Shown: positions 53,044 to 62,484 of the stretch, piece by piece
Position numbering within the stretch: position 1 is the first letter of the stretch
How the letters are laid out: the number at the start of each line of letters is the position of its first letter
DNA from: Rhodoferax sp.
Lineage (GTDB): Bacteria; Pseudomonadota; Gammaproteobacteria; Burkholderiales; Burkholderiaceae_C
Direction of reading: 5' to 3'
Length of the DNA stretch: 64,000 nt
NCBI RefSeq assembly: GCF_012927445.1
Contig: NZ_JABBPD010000007.1
Coordinates: forward strand, 744,001-808,000
Translations under genes and position numbers: made by a program
Notes under the pieces: generated by a model
Database searches by the model: none
Told to the model about the DNA's origin: nothing
The model's input: only the letters and a program-made list of their open reading frames with translations

Positions 53044-55118
53044 GATGCTCCTCGGAGAATCGGACCGATACGGATGGTGTGCGATTCAGGAATTTCGCTG
53101 TGTGCGAGTACTTGCAGCCGTGGCGCTACGCGACGCACCAGACGGGCGATCGCGCTGCGAATTTGATCTGGCACCAGCAGACAGGCCGGAATGCCAATTT
53201 CTTCTTGTTTGAGTGCCACCTCGGCGGCGGTGCGGGTAAATATCTCGGCCACACCGGGGTCCAGGGCTGGTCCGGATGCGTTGCCAAGGGCCTGCACCAG
53301 AAGTCGCTCAAGAGCCGGGTCAATGGCAATGACGTTAAGTTCACGGGTGGGGCCGTAGATCTGCTGCACGATGGCCGGGGACAAAGCAATTCGCACCCGG
53401 CGTGCCAACTCGGCCGGGTCTGTCACCGTGCCTGCGTGCTCGGCCAGGGACTCGATGATGGTGCGGATATCGCGGATGTGCACAGATTCATCCAGCAGCA
53501 ACTGCAGGACTTTCTGGAAAACAGCGATGGATACCATTTTGGGAACTACTTCTTCAATCAGTTTAGGAGCCAGTTTGCTTACATGGTCAACAAGTTGTTG
53601 GGTCTCGGTTCGGCTCAATAACTTGGAGGCCTGAACTTGCATCAAGTGTGACAAATGGGTGGCCATGACAGTCTCGGAATCAACCACGGTAAACCCGGCC
53701 ATTTGTGCGGCTTCCTTCTGCCGTTCGTCGATCCAGTGTGCTGGTAAACCGAAAGCCGGGTCCGTGGTGGCGGTGCCAATCAAGGGCGTTGTAATGCCAC
53801 CTGGGTTGATTGCGAGGAACATGCCGGGGAACGCTTCGCCTTCGCCTGCGATGACGCCGCGCAGGGTAATGCGATAGCCGCTGGGTTTCAGCTCCAGGTT
53901 ATCGCGCACATGAACGGATGGGGGTAAAAACCCAACCTCTTGCGCAAACTTGCGACGCACGCCCTTGATGCGGGTCAGCAAGTCGCCCTGACGGTTCTTG
54001 TCGACCAGCGCAATCAGCCGATAACCTAATTCAAGTCCCAATTGGTCGACCGGTTGCAGGTCATCCCAAGTGGCTTCGCCATCTGACGCGACAACCGGCG
54101 CAATTGTTTCCGGATCCGGCGCAATTGGCTTGTGCGCAAGAACCCAGGCCGCATAGCCAAGAATGGCGGAAATTCCCAGAAACACGACGTGTGGCATGCC
54201 AGGAATGATGCCAAGAACACCCATGATGACCGCTGTAATTCCCAGTACCCGTGGCGAAATGAACATCTGCTCGACGATCTGACGGCCCAAGTCTTGGTCC
54301 TTGCCAACGCGGGACACCACCATGGCTGCCGCCACCGAGATCAACAGACCCGGAATCTGCGCCACCAGCGCGTCGCCAACGGCCAGCAGAATGTAGGTGT
54401 CGGCGGCCTGTGAGGCACTCAAGCCATGCTGTAAAACCCCCACCATAAAGCCGCCAAAAATATTGATCAGCAGAATCAGAATACCGGCCACGGCGTCGCC
54501 GCGCACAAATTTGGAGGCGCCATCCATGGAGCCAAAAAAGTCAGCTTCTTCAGAAACCTCGGCACGGCGGCGTTTGGCTTCTTTTTCATCAATCAGGCCG
54601 GCGTTCAAATCGGCGTCCACGGCCATCTGCTTGCCTGGCATGGCGTCCAATGCAAAGCGGGCCGACACCTCGGCGATCCGTTCCGCACCCTTGGTCACCA
54701 CCACGAAATTAATGACCACCAGGATCGAGAAAACAATCAGGCCCACTGCAAAGTTGCCGCCAATCAAAAAGTGTCCAAAGGCTTCAATCACGGCACCGGC
54801 CGCACCAGGGCCGGTGTGGCCTTCAAGCAGCACCACGCGGGTTGACGCCACATTGAGCGACAGTCGCATCAGTGTGGTGAGCAGCAGCACAGCGGGGAAC
54901 GCCGCAAAATCAAGCGGGCGAACCATGTAGGCTGCCACCATCATCACGATCAAGGCCACCGAGATATTGATCGTGAAGAAGGTGTCCAGCATCCACGACG
55001 GCATCGGCAACACCATCATGGCCAGAATAGCCACCACCAGCAGCGGTGCGGCGGCGCCTTTGATCAGGGCCGCATTGCCGCCAAACCAATTTTGTAGCGA
55101 TTTGAGTTGTGGGTTCAT
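53040..55118 (-). CDS. flhA: Flagellar export gate protein FlhA
   Basis: FlhA forms the nonameric export gate of the flagellar type III apparatus. The 692 residues have eight N-terminal hydrophobic segments (1-330), with the conserved cytoplasmic loop FALDAMPGKQMAVDADLNAG and EEADFFGSMDGASKFVRGD, and a C-terminal cytoplasmic domain (about 340-692) that docks chaperone-substrate complexes. It overlaps flhB upstream and flhF downstream by ATGA. Confidence 0.97.
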   Translation of the reverse strand: MNPQLKSLQNWFGGNAALIKGAAAPLLVVAILAMMVLPMPSWMLDTFFTINISVALIVMMVAAYMVRPLDFAAFPAVLLLTTLMRLSLNVASTRVVLLEGHTGPGAAGAVIEAFGHFLIGGNFAVGLIVFSILVVINFVVVTKGAERIAEVSARFALDAMPGKQMAVDADLNAGLIDEKEAKRRRAEVSEEADFFGSMDGASKFVRGDAVAGILILLINIFGGFMVGVLQHGLSASQAADTYILLAVGDALVAQIPGLLISVAAAMVVSRVGKDQDLGRQIVEQMFISPRVLGITAVIMGVLGIIPGMPHVVFLGISAILGYAAWVLAHKPIAPDPETIAPVVASDGEATWDDLQPVDQLGLELGYRLIALVDKNRQGDLLTRIKGVRRKFAQEVGFLPPSVHVRDNLELKPSGYRITLRGVIAGEGEAFPGMFLAINPGGITTPLIGTATTDPAFGLPAHWIDERQKEAAQMAGFTVVDSETVMATHLSHLMQVQASKLLSRTETQQLVDHVSKLAPKLIEEVVPKMVSIAVFQKVLQLLLDESVHIRDIRTIIESLAEHAGTVTDPAELARRVRIALSPAIVQQIYGPTRELNVIAIDPALERLLVQALGNASGPALDPGVAEIFTRTAAEVALKQEEIGIPACLLVPDQIRSAIARLVRRVAPRLQVLAHSEIPESHTIRIGPILRGAS

Positions 55119-56269
55119 GATGCGGGTGTGCTGGCAATCACCTTGGACAAGGGATCAAGCTCAGGCGGTACAAAAGGCTGTGGCGGCTCGCCCGGCATGG
55201 GGCCGTCGCCGCGCATGGCAGCTTTGAGCCGGTAAATATAGGCCAGGACTTGGGCCACGGCGGTATACAGACTGGCCGGGATATCCTGGTCAAGCTCTGC
55301 ATTGGCGTACAGAGCCCGTGCCAGCATCGGCGACTGCAACACCGGAATGGCGTTGTGCTTGGCAATATCCCGGATCTTCATGGCGAGCAAATCGGCGCCC
55401 TTCGAGACCACTTGGGGCGCACGCATGGTTTTGTCGTCGTATTTGATGGCAACCGCAAAGTGGGTTGGATTCATCAGCACAAAGTCGGCTTTGGGCACGG
55501 CACCAATGCTGTTGCCTTGGGCAATCTCGCGCTGTCTTTGACGCAGCTTGCCCTTCATTTCTGGATTGCCGTCGGACTCCTTGTGCTCCTGCTTCATTTC
55601 TTGCTGAGACATTTTCATCCGGGACTTATGCAAAAAACTCTGCAGCGGCACATCCACCATGGCAACCAGTAACACCACCAGCAGCAGTAAACCCATGCCC
55701 GAGGTCAGCCACTCCGTCAAATGCCGAAGTGCCGACGTTGAGGGTTGCAGAGTCAACATGGCCATGGAGTGAATACTGGAGCTGAGATAGGTTGCCCCCA
55801 GCGCGAAAAGCACCACGGTCAGAAACGTCATCTTAAGCACTTCAGTAAATTTGTCTTTAGTGAACATGCGGCCAAAACCCGTCAACGGGTTCACGCGGCT
55901 GAAGTCGGGCATGACCGGCTTCAAGCTGGTGACCCAGCCGCCGACGGCCACCGTGCTCAGCATCACCACCGTGGTAACGATGGCCGCAAAAATGACGCTC
56001 CCCAGCAAACCAATAGCCACCATGTCTTGCAGGCGCGTCAGCATGATTTCGGGATGTGCCACTGAGGTGGCATCAAACGAGAGTTGTTGGCTCAGATGCA
56101 GTTTCAGCCGGCCAAACATGAGCGGCGACAACACCATCAAGCTCAGGGCGCCTGCTCCCAGCACCGCCAAATGCGACAAATCACGCGAGCGTGTTACTTG
56201 CCCGTCATCACGCGCTTTTTGAAGCTTCCGCTCGGAGGCTGGTAAATTGCGGTCCTGACTTGATTCCAT
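55115..56269 (-). CDS. flhB: Flagellar export switch protein FlhB
   Basis: FlhB switches export from rod/hook to filament substrates. The 384 residues have four membrane segments and the self-cleaving NPTH at residues 267-270 (VLMNPTHFAVAIKY). After cleavage, the C-terminal domain ends in a Pro-rich tail (PGEPPQPFVPPELDP). It is the first gene after the 84-nt gap that follows cheZ. Confidence 0.96.
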   Translation of the reverse strand: MESSQDRNLPASERKLQKARDDGQVTRSRDLSHLAVLGAGALSLMVLSPLMFGRLKLHLSQQLSFDATSVAHPEIMLTRLQDMVAIGLLGSVIFAAIVTTVVMLSTVAVGGWVTSLKPVMPDFSRVNPLTGFGRMFTKDKFTEVLKMTFLTVVLFALGATYLSSSIHSMAMLTLQPSTSALRHLTEWLTSGMGLLLLVVLLVAMVDVPLQSFLHKSRMKMSQQEMKQEHKESDGNPEMKGKLRQRQREIAQGNSIGAVPKADFVLMNPTHFAVAIKYDDKTMRAPQVVSKGADLLAMKIRDIAKHNAIPVLQSPMLARALYANAELDQDIPASLYTAVAQVLAYIYRLKAAMRGDGPMPGEPPQPFVPPELDPLSKVIASTPAS

Positions 56270-56353
56270 GGTGGGGCGGCTGTTAAGTTCCCACCATTGT
56301 CGTAAGCCGACCTGCTAACTAAAGGCTGATAAGAGGGGGTTTAACCCGCCACT

Positions 56354-57004
56354 TCAGAACCCCAGGCTGGCCAATAAATCGTCAACTTCCGATTGACCCG
56401 AGACGACCTCGGTGTTGCCCACGGGGTTGACAACAGGCCCTGCCAAGGCGGGCTTGTATTCAGTGGCTGGCGCCGTTGCTTTAACGACCGCCTCCACCGG
56501 GGCGGTCTGAATCAGCAATTGAATCAACTGCTCTTCAATGTTGGCAACCAGGTTGATTACCTTGGCAATGACTTGACCTGTCAGGTCGTGAAAGTCCTGC
56601 GCCATCATGATTTCTGTCAGATGTTGATCAATCTGTTTGGTGGATTGTTCGACATCAGTGATGAAGTTCATCACATGGCCTTTTGCCACGGCACTGACCG
56701 GGTCTTTGACGATCAAGGCACCAATACGGCGGGTTTCCGCTGCAACATAATCATGTTGTGCCTTGGCCTGGTCAACCCGGTTTAGCACTTTTTCAGCGGC
56801 TTCCCCAGTAAGTCTGGCAATGTATGACAGACGATCTTTGGCGTCGGGTATTTCGCCCGTCAAGCCCTTGACCTTGTCCGTCAGGCCCAGTCCATTGAGC
56901 GCATCATGCAATTGCCGCGTCAGCTTTCCGATAGTTTGATGCACATCCGGCGTGACTGCAATACTTGCGGCAGGACCTGGGTGAATGCTTTGCATGGAAG
57001 TCAC
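56354..57004 (-). CDS. cheZ: CheY-P phosphatase CheZ
   Basis: CheZ dephosphorylates CheY-P. The 216 residues (E. coli 214) carry the active-site segment [20 protein letters not shown], with the key Asp and Gln, on a long helical hairpin, and the C-terminal CheY-binding peptide [12 protein letters not shown]. The GTG start overlaps the cheY stop; an ATG three codons later is an alternative. Confidence 0.95.
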   Translation of the reverse strand: MTSMQSIHPGPAASIAVTPDVHQTIGKLTRQLHDALNGLGLTDKVKGLTGEIPDAKDRLSYIARLTGEAAEKVLNRVDQAKAQHDYVAAETRRIGALIVKDPVSAVAKGHVMNFITDVEQSTKQIDQHLTEIMMAQDFHDLTGQVIAKVINLVANIEEQLIQLLIQTAPVEAVVKATAPATEYKPALAGPVVNPVGNTEVVSGQSEVDDLLASLGF

Positions 57005-57390
57005 TTCAAACCCATCTTGGTGAGAATAAGGTTGACTTTGTCTTCCAGCGTGGCTTTGGTAAAGGGTTTGACAATGTAGCCGGCAGCACCTTGTTGGGCC
57101 GCCATAACGATGTCTTCTTTTCGCGCCTCGGCCGTCACCATCAGAACAGGGATGTGCTTGAGCTTCTCATCTTTTTTGATTTCCATCAGCAACTGAAAGC
57201 CGTTCATATTGGGCATATTGATGTCGCTGACAACAAAGTCAAAATTACTATTGCGTAATTTTTGTAATGCCGCCACGCCATCTTCAGCCTCGTCGGCCTC
57301 TGTATAGCCACTTTCCTTGAGCAGGTTGCGAACAATCCGCCGCATGGTGGAAAAGTCATCAACAACCAAAAACCGAAGCTCATTTGCCAT
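57001..57390 (-). CDS. cheY: Chemotaxis response regulator CheY
   Basis: CheY-P binds the flagellar switch and reverses rotation. The 129 residues show the acidic pair Asp11-Asp12 ([14 protein letters not shown]), phospho-acceptor Asp56 ([13 protein letters not shown]), the conserved Thr in LMVTAEA and Lys in YIVKPFT. I start at 57390 (MANELRF); five codons upstream are open. It forms a coupled pair with cheZ. Confidence 0.97.
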   Translation of the reverse strand: MANELRFLVVDDFSTMRRIVRNLLKESGYTEADEAEDGVAALQKLRNSNFDFVVSDINMPNMNGFQLLMEIKKDEKLKHIPVLMVTAEARKEDIVMAAQQGAAGYIVKPFTKATLEDKVNLILTKMGLK

Positions 57391-57457
57391 GTGACACCCT
57401 TTCAATGGCGTTTGCCCGAACTGTTATTTGTATGTACCGAATCATGATGTCTCAATG

Positions 57458-58393
57458 TTATTGGCTGACTGCCGGGGTGGCTGCTGCTTCTTGCTCTGGG
57501 GCTATTGTGGCCGGTGCTCGCGCCGTCCCCATGAGTCGCTCTTCGGCTTCACGCGTCATCACCGTAATGCTAATTCTACGGTTCGCCGCGCTTAATGGAT
57601 TGCTTGCATCCAGCAAACTGCTGGATGACAGGCCGACGACCCGAGCCAGCTTGTCGTCTGGCATGCCTGCCGCAACAAGCTCCCGCCGAGAAGCGTTGGC
57701 CCGATCAGAAGAAAGTTCCCAGTTGCTATAGCCGCGTTCGGCATTGCTGTAAGAGGAGCGGTCCGTGTGACCATCCAGGCTGATTTTGTTTTCAACGCCG
57801 TTCAATGCCGCCCCGATTTCTCTCAATATGTCGCGCATATACGGTTTGACCGTTGCACTACCGCTGTCAAACATGGGGCGTTTCTGATCGTCGATGATCT
57901 GTATTTGCAGGCCGTCCGGCGTTGTATCCAGTCTGATTTGGGAACTGTATTCGGCAAGTTTGGCGTTGTTGGATATGACTGCGCTGATTTTTGCACTCAG
58001 AGAAGCTAATTTTTTAGCGTCTTGCTTGGCTACTTCTGCCCGGACAGCTTCAGCCATCATTTTTTTTTGAATAGGGTCGTTGCCCTCGCCGCGGCGGGAC
58101 TGGCCCGCCTGCTTGGTCAGATCTGCACCCCCGCCAGGAAGGATGCTGTTGCTGGCACCAGCGCCGCTCCCCCCCAGCATGGATACCTTGAGTGGCGCTG
58201 TAAAGTAGTCAGAGAGGCCTTTTTTATCACCTTCCGAAGTAGAGCCCAGCAGCCACATCAGCAAAAAAAATGCCATCATGGCTGTCACAAAGTCGGCGTA
58301 GGCAATCTTCCAGGCGCCGCCATGCACGGAGTGGCCCGCTTTTTTGATCCTTTTGACGATGATCGGCTGCAGCTTTTTAGCGTCTGTAGCCAT
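57458..58393 (-). CDS. motB: Flagellar stator protein MotB
   Basis: MotB anchors the proton-driven stator to peptidoglycan. The 311 residues have one membrane helix with the proton-carrying Asp34 (AYADFVTAMMAFFLLMWLLG) and an OmpA-like domain (SLDGHTDRSSYSN, then SDRANASRRELV). The gene contains an A9 run (58060-58068, plus strand T9), a G7 run and a T8 run. It follows motA by 17 nt. A proton-type stator is inferred from overall similarity. Confidence 0.95.
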   Translation of the reverse strand: MATDAKKLQPIIVKRIKKAGHSVHGGAWKIAYADFVTAMMAFFLLMWLLGSTSEGDKKGLSDYFTAPLKVSMLGGSGAGASNSILPGGGADLTKQAGQSRRGEGNDPIQKKMMAEAVRAEVAKQDAKKLASLSAKISAVISNNAKLAEYSSQIRLDTTPDGLQIQIIDDQKRPMFDSGSATVKPYMRDILREIGAALNGVENKISLDGHTDRSSYSNAERGYSNWELSSDRANASRRELVAAGMPDDKLARVVGLSSSSLLDASNPLSAANRRISITVMTREAEERLMGTARAPATIAPEQEAAATPAVSQ

Positions 58394-58410
58394 ATCAACC
58401 CAGCGTCAGC

Positions 58411-59271
58411 TTATTTTTTGCCACGCACATAACTTTCCAGTTCAATAAAGGTGGGACGTTCGGTCGAGAAGAGAACTTTGCGACCAAATTCAATCGCCGT
58501 CGAGGGGTTGTAGCCCTGCATGCTGGCCAACAGCGTGGTCTTGATGCACTGCAATTCTTTGGCACTGTCTTCCGTTTTCTGCTCCAGCAGGCCGCCCAAG
58601 GGCTCGACCACGCCATAGGCCAGCAGAATCCCTAAAAAAGTACCCACTAAGGCGGAGGCAATCATGCCGCCCAGCACTGCGGGTGGTTGCCCGACCGAAC
58701 CCATGGTGTTCACCACCCCCAAAACGGCAGCAACAATGCCGAACGCAGGCAAGGCCCCGGCCAGCCGTGCAATCGCCGCGATAGGCGCGTGCGCCTCGGC
58801 ATGGTGGGTGTCAATCTCGCTGTCCATCAAGGATTCAATTTCATGGGCGTTCAGGTTGCCTGAGACCATCATGCGCAGGTAATCGGTCATGAACTCCACC
58901 ACATGGTGGTCGCTGCCAACGGTGGCGTATTTTTTGAAGATTTCTGAGCCGTGCGGGTCTTCAACGTCCTTCTCGATGGCCATCAAGCCCTCTTTGCGGG
59001 CTTTTTGCAGGATGTCATAGAGCAAGGCCATCAGTTCCAGATAGCGCGCCTTGGTGTACTTGGAGCCCTTGATCGCCTGCGGAATGAGCTTGATCGTCGC
59101 CTTCAGCACCTTGGGCTGGTTGTTGACCGCAAAAGCGCCCAGTGCCCCGCCAAAAATCGTGATCAACTCAAACGGCAACGCCTTGAGAATCACCGCGATG
59201 TTGCCACCGTGAAAGATGTACACACCAAAGATGCAACCCATGGAAACCACGTAACCAACAATAACGATCAT
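58411..59271 (-). CDS. motA: Flagellar stator protein MotA
   Basis: MotA forms the ion channel of the stator with MotB and pushes on the rotor. The 286 residues have four membrane helices, the charged cytoplasmic loop (LLYDILQKARKEGLMAIEKD) with the rotor-contact charges, and the helix GALPAFGIVAAVLGVVNTM with a conserved Pro. The gene lies 148 nt from flhC with a terminator between them, so it likely has its own promoter, which I could not identify. Confidence 0.96.
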   Translation of the reverse strand: MIVIVGYVVSMGCIFGVYIFHGGNIAVILKALPFELITIFGGALGAFAVNNQPKVLKATIKLIPQAIKGSKYTKARYLELMALLYDILQKARKEGLMAIEKDVEDPHGSEIFKKYATVGSDHHVVEFMTDYLRMMVSGNLNAHEIESLMDSEIDTHHAEAHAPIAAIARLAGALPAFGIVAAVLGVVNTMGSVGQPPAVLGGMIASALVGTFLGILLAYGVVEPLGGLLEQKTEDSAKELQCIKTTLLASMQGYNPSTAIEFGRKVLFSTERPTFIELESYVRGKK

Positions 59272-59360
59272 GGTTTTACAGAGTCAAGATGAAGGGGGGC
59301 AGCCATATATTTGGCAACTAAATGTTGCGCTTGTGAATTTTATGGAACAAACGTGTGAGC

Positions 59361-59393
59361 CAAAAAAAGAAAAGGGCCCCAAAGGAGCCCTTT
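59361..59393 (-). terminator. Terminator of flhDC
   Basis: On the minus strand AAAGGGCTCC-TTT-GGGGCCCTTT forms a 10-bp stem (one G.U) followed by TCTTTTTTT. It begins 26 nt after the flhC stop and separates flhDC from motA. Confidence 0.85.
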
Positions 59394-59418
59394 AATAAGT
59401 GCTTACGTATCAGAGCAC

Positions 59419-59955
59419 TCAGTGTAGCAATATCCCTCCGGCGCTGGCGCTTTTACCGGCGCGAGCGGGGGGGGTGCACAGGCCGCACTCAAAGTGACGC
59501 GCATTCTCGTAGGGATTGGTTACAAAATGGCCGCCACATTTGGAGCATTTGGTACGTCCCAGCATGTTGTTGTTCACAAACTTCACCAGACGCCAAGCCC
59601 GGGTGATGGACAACAGCGGCTCTAGTCCGCAAGCCGCGATCTGTTCGGTGTAAAGCCTGAACGCTTTCATGATCGCGTCAATGTCTTCCAGCGCGCTCAC
59701 CTTGCTCACGTACTCGTAGGTGTTTAAAAACAACGACGCGTGAATATTCGGTTGCCAGGTCAAAAACCAGTCGGTCGAAAACGGCAGTTGCCCCTTGGAC
59801 GGTGAGCGTCCGGCTACTTCTTTATACAGGCGCAGCAAGCGCTCGTAAGACAGATCGGTTTCGCTTTCCAGCACCTGCAGACGGGCACCCAGTTGAATCA
59901 GCGCGACAGCCCGCTCAACCTGTTTGGAATCATTTAAAACGCTTTTGGTGGCCAT
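59419..59955 (-). CDS. flhC: Flagellar master regulator subunit FlhC
   Basis: FlhC with FlhD forms the FlhD4C2 activator of class II flagellar promoters. The 178 residues contain the zinc site Cys137, Cys140, Cys157, Cys160 (KCSKCGGHFV and ECGLCTPPARAGK). A C8 run on the coding strand (59467-59474) falls directly after the last zinc cysteine. The length is slightly below E. coli FlhC (192). It follows flhD by 10 nt. Confidence 0.95.
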   Translation of the reverse strand: MATKSVLNDSKQVERAVALIQLGARLQVLESETDLSYERLLRLYKEVAGRSPSKGQLPFSTDWFLTWQPNIHASLFLNTYEYVSKVSALEDIDAIMKAFRLYTEQIAACGLEPLLSITRAWRLVKFVNNNMLGRTKCSKCGGHFVTNPYENARHFECGLCTPPARAGKSASAGGILLH

Positions 59956-59965
59956 GGTGATCTCC

Positions 59966-60292
59966 TTACATCGCCTCGGCGAAGCGCCCGGCCATCAAAA
60001 TACTGGCATGCAGCTTGGTGGTGGAGTCGTTGTCCACTTTGTTCACCGTATTGTTGGTCAACAGATTCCACACAATATCGTCATCCATGCGAAAGCGGCA
60101 CAGCAGCATATTGTTGGAAGCCATTTTCAGGATCTGCCCAGGGGAGAGCGTGGCAATGAGCGCTGCCGACTCTTCAGAAATGCCCAGCCGGAACAAAGCA
60201 GTGGCCTTGTCATTGCGAATCAGGTTTTGCGCCAGCATGAGGTAAGTCAGGTTGGCATCGCGGATTTCTGCGGAGAGTTGTTCGTCTGTCAT
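59966..60292 (-). CDS. flhD: Flagellar master regulator subunit FlhD
   Basis: FlhD partners FlhC. The ATG at 60292 gives 108 residues, MTDEQLSAEIRDANLTYLML and LRRLGISEE-like segments through LLCRFRMDDDIVWNLL; E. coli FlhD is about 116. The frame is open 72 codons further upstream, but this part has no family similarity. The upstream region is 337 nt of non-coding DNA. Confidence 0.93.
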   Translation of the reverse strand: MTDEQLSAEIRDANLTYLMLAQNLIRNDKATALFRLGISEESAALIATLSPGQILKMASNNMLLCRFRMDDDIVWNLLTNNTVNKVDNDSTTKLHASILMAGRFAEAM

Positions 60293-60629
60293 GTTCGGCT
60301 CCAATTTTGGGCAAGACCCTGTAGGGACCGCGATGGCGTTGATTCTAAGGGCGTTCGCTACTGTTTTTATAGCATTCACAAGAGATATCTTCATCACGAT
60401 GGAGTCGATTTTGAACTTGACCCCAGAAAACTTGAATCGGCATCTGCCTGTTCGGGGTGTCAGGACTTTGACGTTGGTTTGTAAGGGAAACTCGTACAAA
60501 ATGATCAATGCAGCGTGGATAAGGGTGTGAAATACCGGGCAATTCTATTTTTTAGCATCGTCTTGTTGGTCCTAGACTTGCGTAAATTTCATGCAGTAAC
60601 ACTTGCATTCCCAGTTTCACGAGCAGAGT
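60293..60629. other. Divergent intergenic region flhD / glycan cluster
   Basis: 337 nt without a recognised gene, separating flhD (-) from the DegT gene (+). It must contain the flhDC promoter. I see a solitary 17-nt left arm of the dispersed repeat (60357-60373, GCTA-N9-TAGC) 65-81 nt before flhD, which may lie in its leader, and AT-rich DNA near 60540-60600. No convincing -35/-10 pair, CAP site or FlhDC box could be fixed by eye. Confidence 0.6.
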
Positions 60630-61739
60630 ATGAGCATCGAACCAATTTACGTCACTCAGCCCTACCTGCCGCCACTTGAAGAATTTATTCCCTATCTGCA
60701 GCAGATATGGGACAAGAAAATTCTTACCAATGGGGGGCCTTTTCACCAGCAATTGGAGCAGGCGCTGTGTGACTATTTGGGCGTCAAGCACATTGCCCTG
60801 TTCACCAATGGCACGATTGCGCTGGTTACGGCATTGCAGGCATTGAGAATTACGGGCGAAGTGATTACGACGCCGTATTCATTCGTAGCGACTTCGCACT
60901 CGTTGTTGTGGAACGGCATCAAACCCGTGTTCGTGGACATTGACCCGAACACGTTCAACCTGGATCCGGTGAAGATCGAGGCTGCCATCACGCCACAAAC
61001 CACCGCCATCATGCCGGTCCATTGCTACGGGCATCCTTGCGATGTCGAAGCGATCCAGAAGATTGCCGATAACTACAACCTCAAGGTCATTTACGACGCG
61101 GCTCATGCTTTTGGTGTTAAAGATACAGGGGGGAGCATCCTTCGGCATGGCGATATGTCGGTATTGAGTTTCCATGCCACCAAGGTGTTCAACACATTTG
61201 AGGGCGGTGCCATCATCTGTCCTGATGAAAAAACGAAGATTCGCATTGATCAACTGAAGAACTTCGGTCACGTGGGTGAAGTCACCGTGGTGGCACCTGG
61301 CATCAACGGGAAAATGAGCGAATTCAACGCGGCATTAGGACTTTTGCAGTTGAAATACATTGATCAGGCGCTCTTGCGCCGCAAGGCAATTGATACCGCT
61401 TATCGTGAGCGCCTAAAAAATGTAAAGGGTATCCACTGCTTGAATGATTCGGGCGAAAAAGTTGCCAACTATTCTTATTTTCCTGTCTTGGTGGATGCCA
61501 ACTATCCGCTCAGCCGCGATGGACTGAACCAAAAGCTAAAAGATAGCGGTATCCACCCACGCCGCTATTTTTATCCCTTGATATCGGAATTTCCTATGTA
61601 TCGTGGCTTACCGTCCGCCCGTGGGGAAAATCTGCCAGTGGCAACCGCCGCTTCGTCGCAAGTTCTCTGCCTGCCTATCTACCCCGATTTGGCGATGTCC
61701 GCAGTTGATGAAATTACCAATTTCATTGCGGCTCAATGA
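60630..61739 (+). CDS. DegT/DnrJ/EryC1/StrS family sugar aminotransferase
   Basis: A 369-residue PLP aminotransferase that likely aminates a nucleotide-linked keto-sugar for a surface glycan. PLP Lys185 lies in SFHATKVFNTFEGGAII, Asp156 in IYDAAHAFGV, and the substrate loop TNGGPFHQQLEQAL and TTPYSFVATSHSL are typical. I start at 60630 (MSIEPIYVTQ, GAGCAGAG upstream). It leads a rightward cluster divergent from flhDC. The sugar is unknown. Confidence 0.88.
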   Translation: MSIEPIYVTQPYLPPLEEFIPYLQQIWDKKILTNGGPFHQQLEQALCDYLGVKHIALFTNGTIALVTALQALRITGEVITTPYSFVATSHSLLWNGIKPVFVDIDPNTFNLDPVKIEAAITPQTTAIMPVHCYGHPCDVEAIQKIADNYNLKVIYDAAHAFGVKDTGGSILRHGDMSVLSFHATKVFNTFEGGAIICPDEKTKIRIDQLKNFGHVGEVTVVAPGINGKMSEFNAALGLLQLKYIDQALLRRKAIDTAYRERLKNVKGIHCLNDSGEKVANYSYFPVLVDANYPLSRDGLNQKLKDSGIHPRRYFYPLISEFPMYRGLPSARGENLPVATAASSQVLCLPIYPDLAMSAVDEITNFIAAQ

Positions 61740-61782
61740 AAGTGCATACAAAAAAAACGAGCGATGCTATGGGGCAGACCAG

Positions 61783-62481
61783 ATGAAACTGGCCATTATG
61801 CAGCCGTACTTCTTTCCGTATATTGGCTACTTCCAGTTGATCGCATCGGCCGATCTATTCATCGTGTATGACAACATTAAATACACAAAGAAGGGTTGGA
61901 TCAATCGCAACCGCATGTTGCAGAACGGCAAGGATGTCATGTTCTCGTTGCCGTTGAAAAGTGATTCGGACCATCTGGATGTGTGCCAACGGGGGTTGTC
62001 GACTGATTTCAACCGCGATAAATTGCTGAACCAAATCAAGGGGGCGTATAGACGCGCGCCGTATTTTGATCAGACGTTGCCGCTGATCGAAGAGATCGTT
62101 CGTTTTGATGATGCAAACCTGTTTGAATACCTGCACCACGCCATCGTCAAAACCTGCGCGCATTTGGGCATCACCACTGAGATCAGAATCTCTTCCGACA
62201 TCGCCATAAATCACACCCTGAAAAATCAGGACAAGGTGCTTGCTTTGTGCGAAGCGGTCGGCGCGAATACCTATGTGAACGCCATCGGCGGCATGGAACT
62301 GTATGCAAAAGATACGTTTCGGGATAAGGGTGTCGACTTGAAATTCATTCAAGCGAAACCGTTCGAATATCCGCAGTTGGGCGACGCGTTCGTTCCTTGG
62401 TTATCGATTGTCGACGTGATGATGTTCAATCCGATCGAGACGATCCAAAACTGCATCTCAACTAACTTTGAGTTGATCTGA
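61783..62481 (+). CDS. WbqC-like family protein
   Basis: A 232-residue protein of the WbqC-like family, found in O-antigen and other glycan clusters. The N-terminus MKLAIMQPYFFPYIGYFQLI with ASADLFIVYDNIKYTKKGWINRN is diagnostic, and the tail includes WLSIVDVMMFNP. The ATG at 61783 is chosen because an upstream in-frame segment is unrelated. The biochemical role of the family is uncertain; transfer of an acyl or amino-acid group to a sugar has been considered. It lies 43 nt after the DegT gene. Confidence 0.85.
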   Translation: MKLAIMQPYFFPYIGYFQLIASADLFIVYDNIKYTKKGWINRNRMLQNGKDVMFSLPLKSDSDHLDVCQRGLSTDFNRDKLLNQIKGAYRRAPYFDQTLPLIEEIVRFDDANLFEYLHHAIVKTCAHLGITTEIRISSDIAINHTLKNQDKVLALCEAVGANTYVNAIGGMELYAKDTFRDKGVDLKFIQAKPFEYPQLGDAFVPWLSIVDVMMFNPIETIQNCISTNFELI

Positions 62482-62484
62482 GCT

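Noticed and set aside
59272..59360. FlhDC box or sigma-28 promoter before motA
   Set aside because: CCAAATATATGG is palindromic but matches neither consensus; only generic AT-rich sequence remains.
60517..60525. A third DnaA box near flhD (TTATCCACG)
   Set aside because: One mismatch at a conserved position, and no other box nearby.
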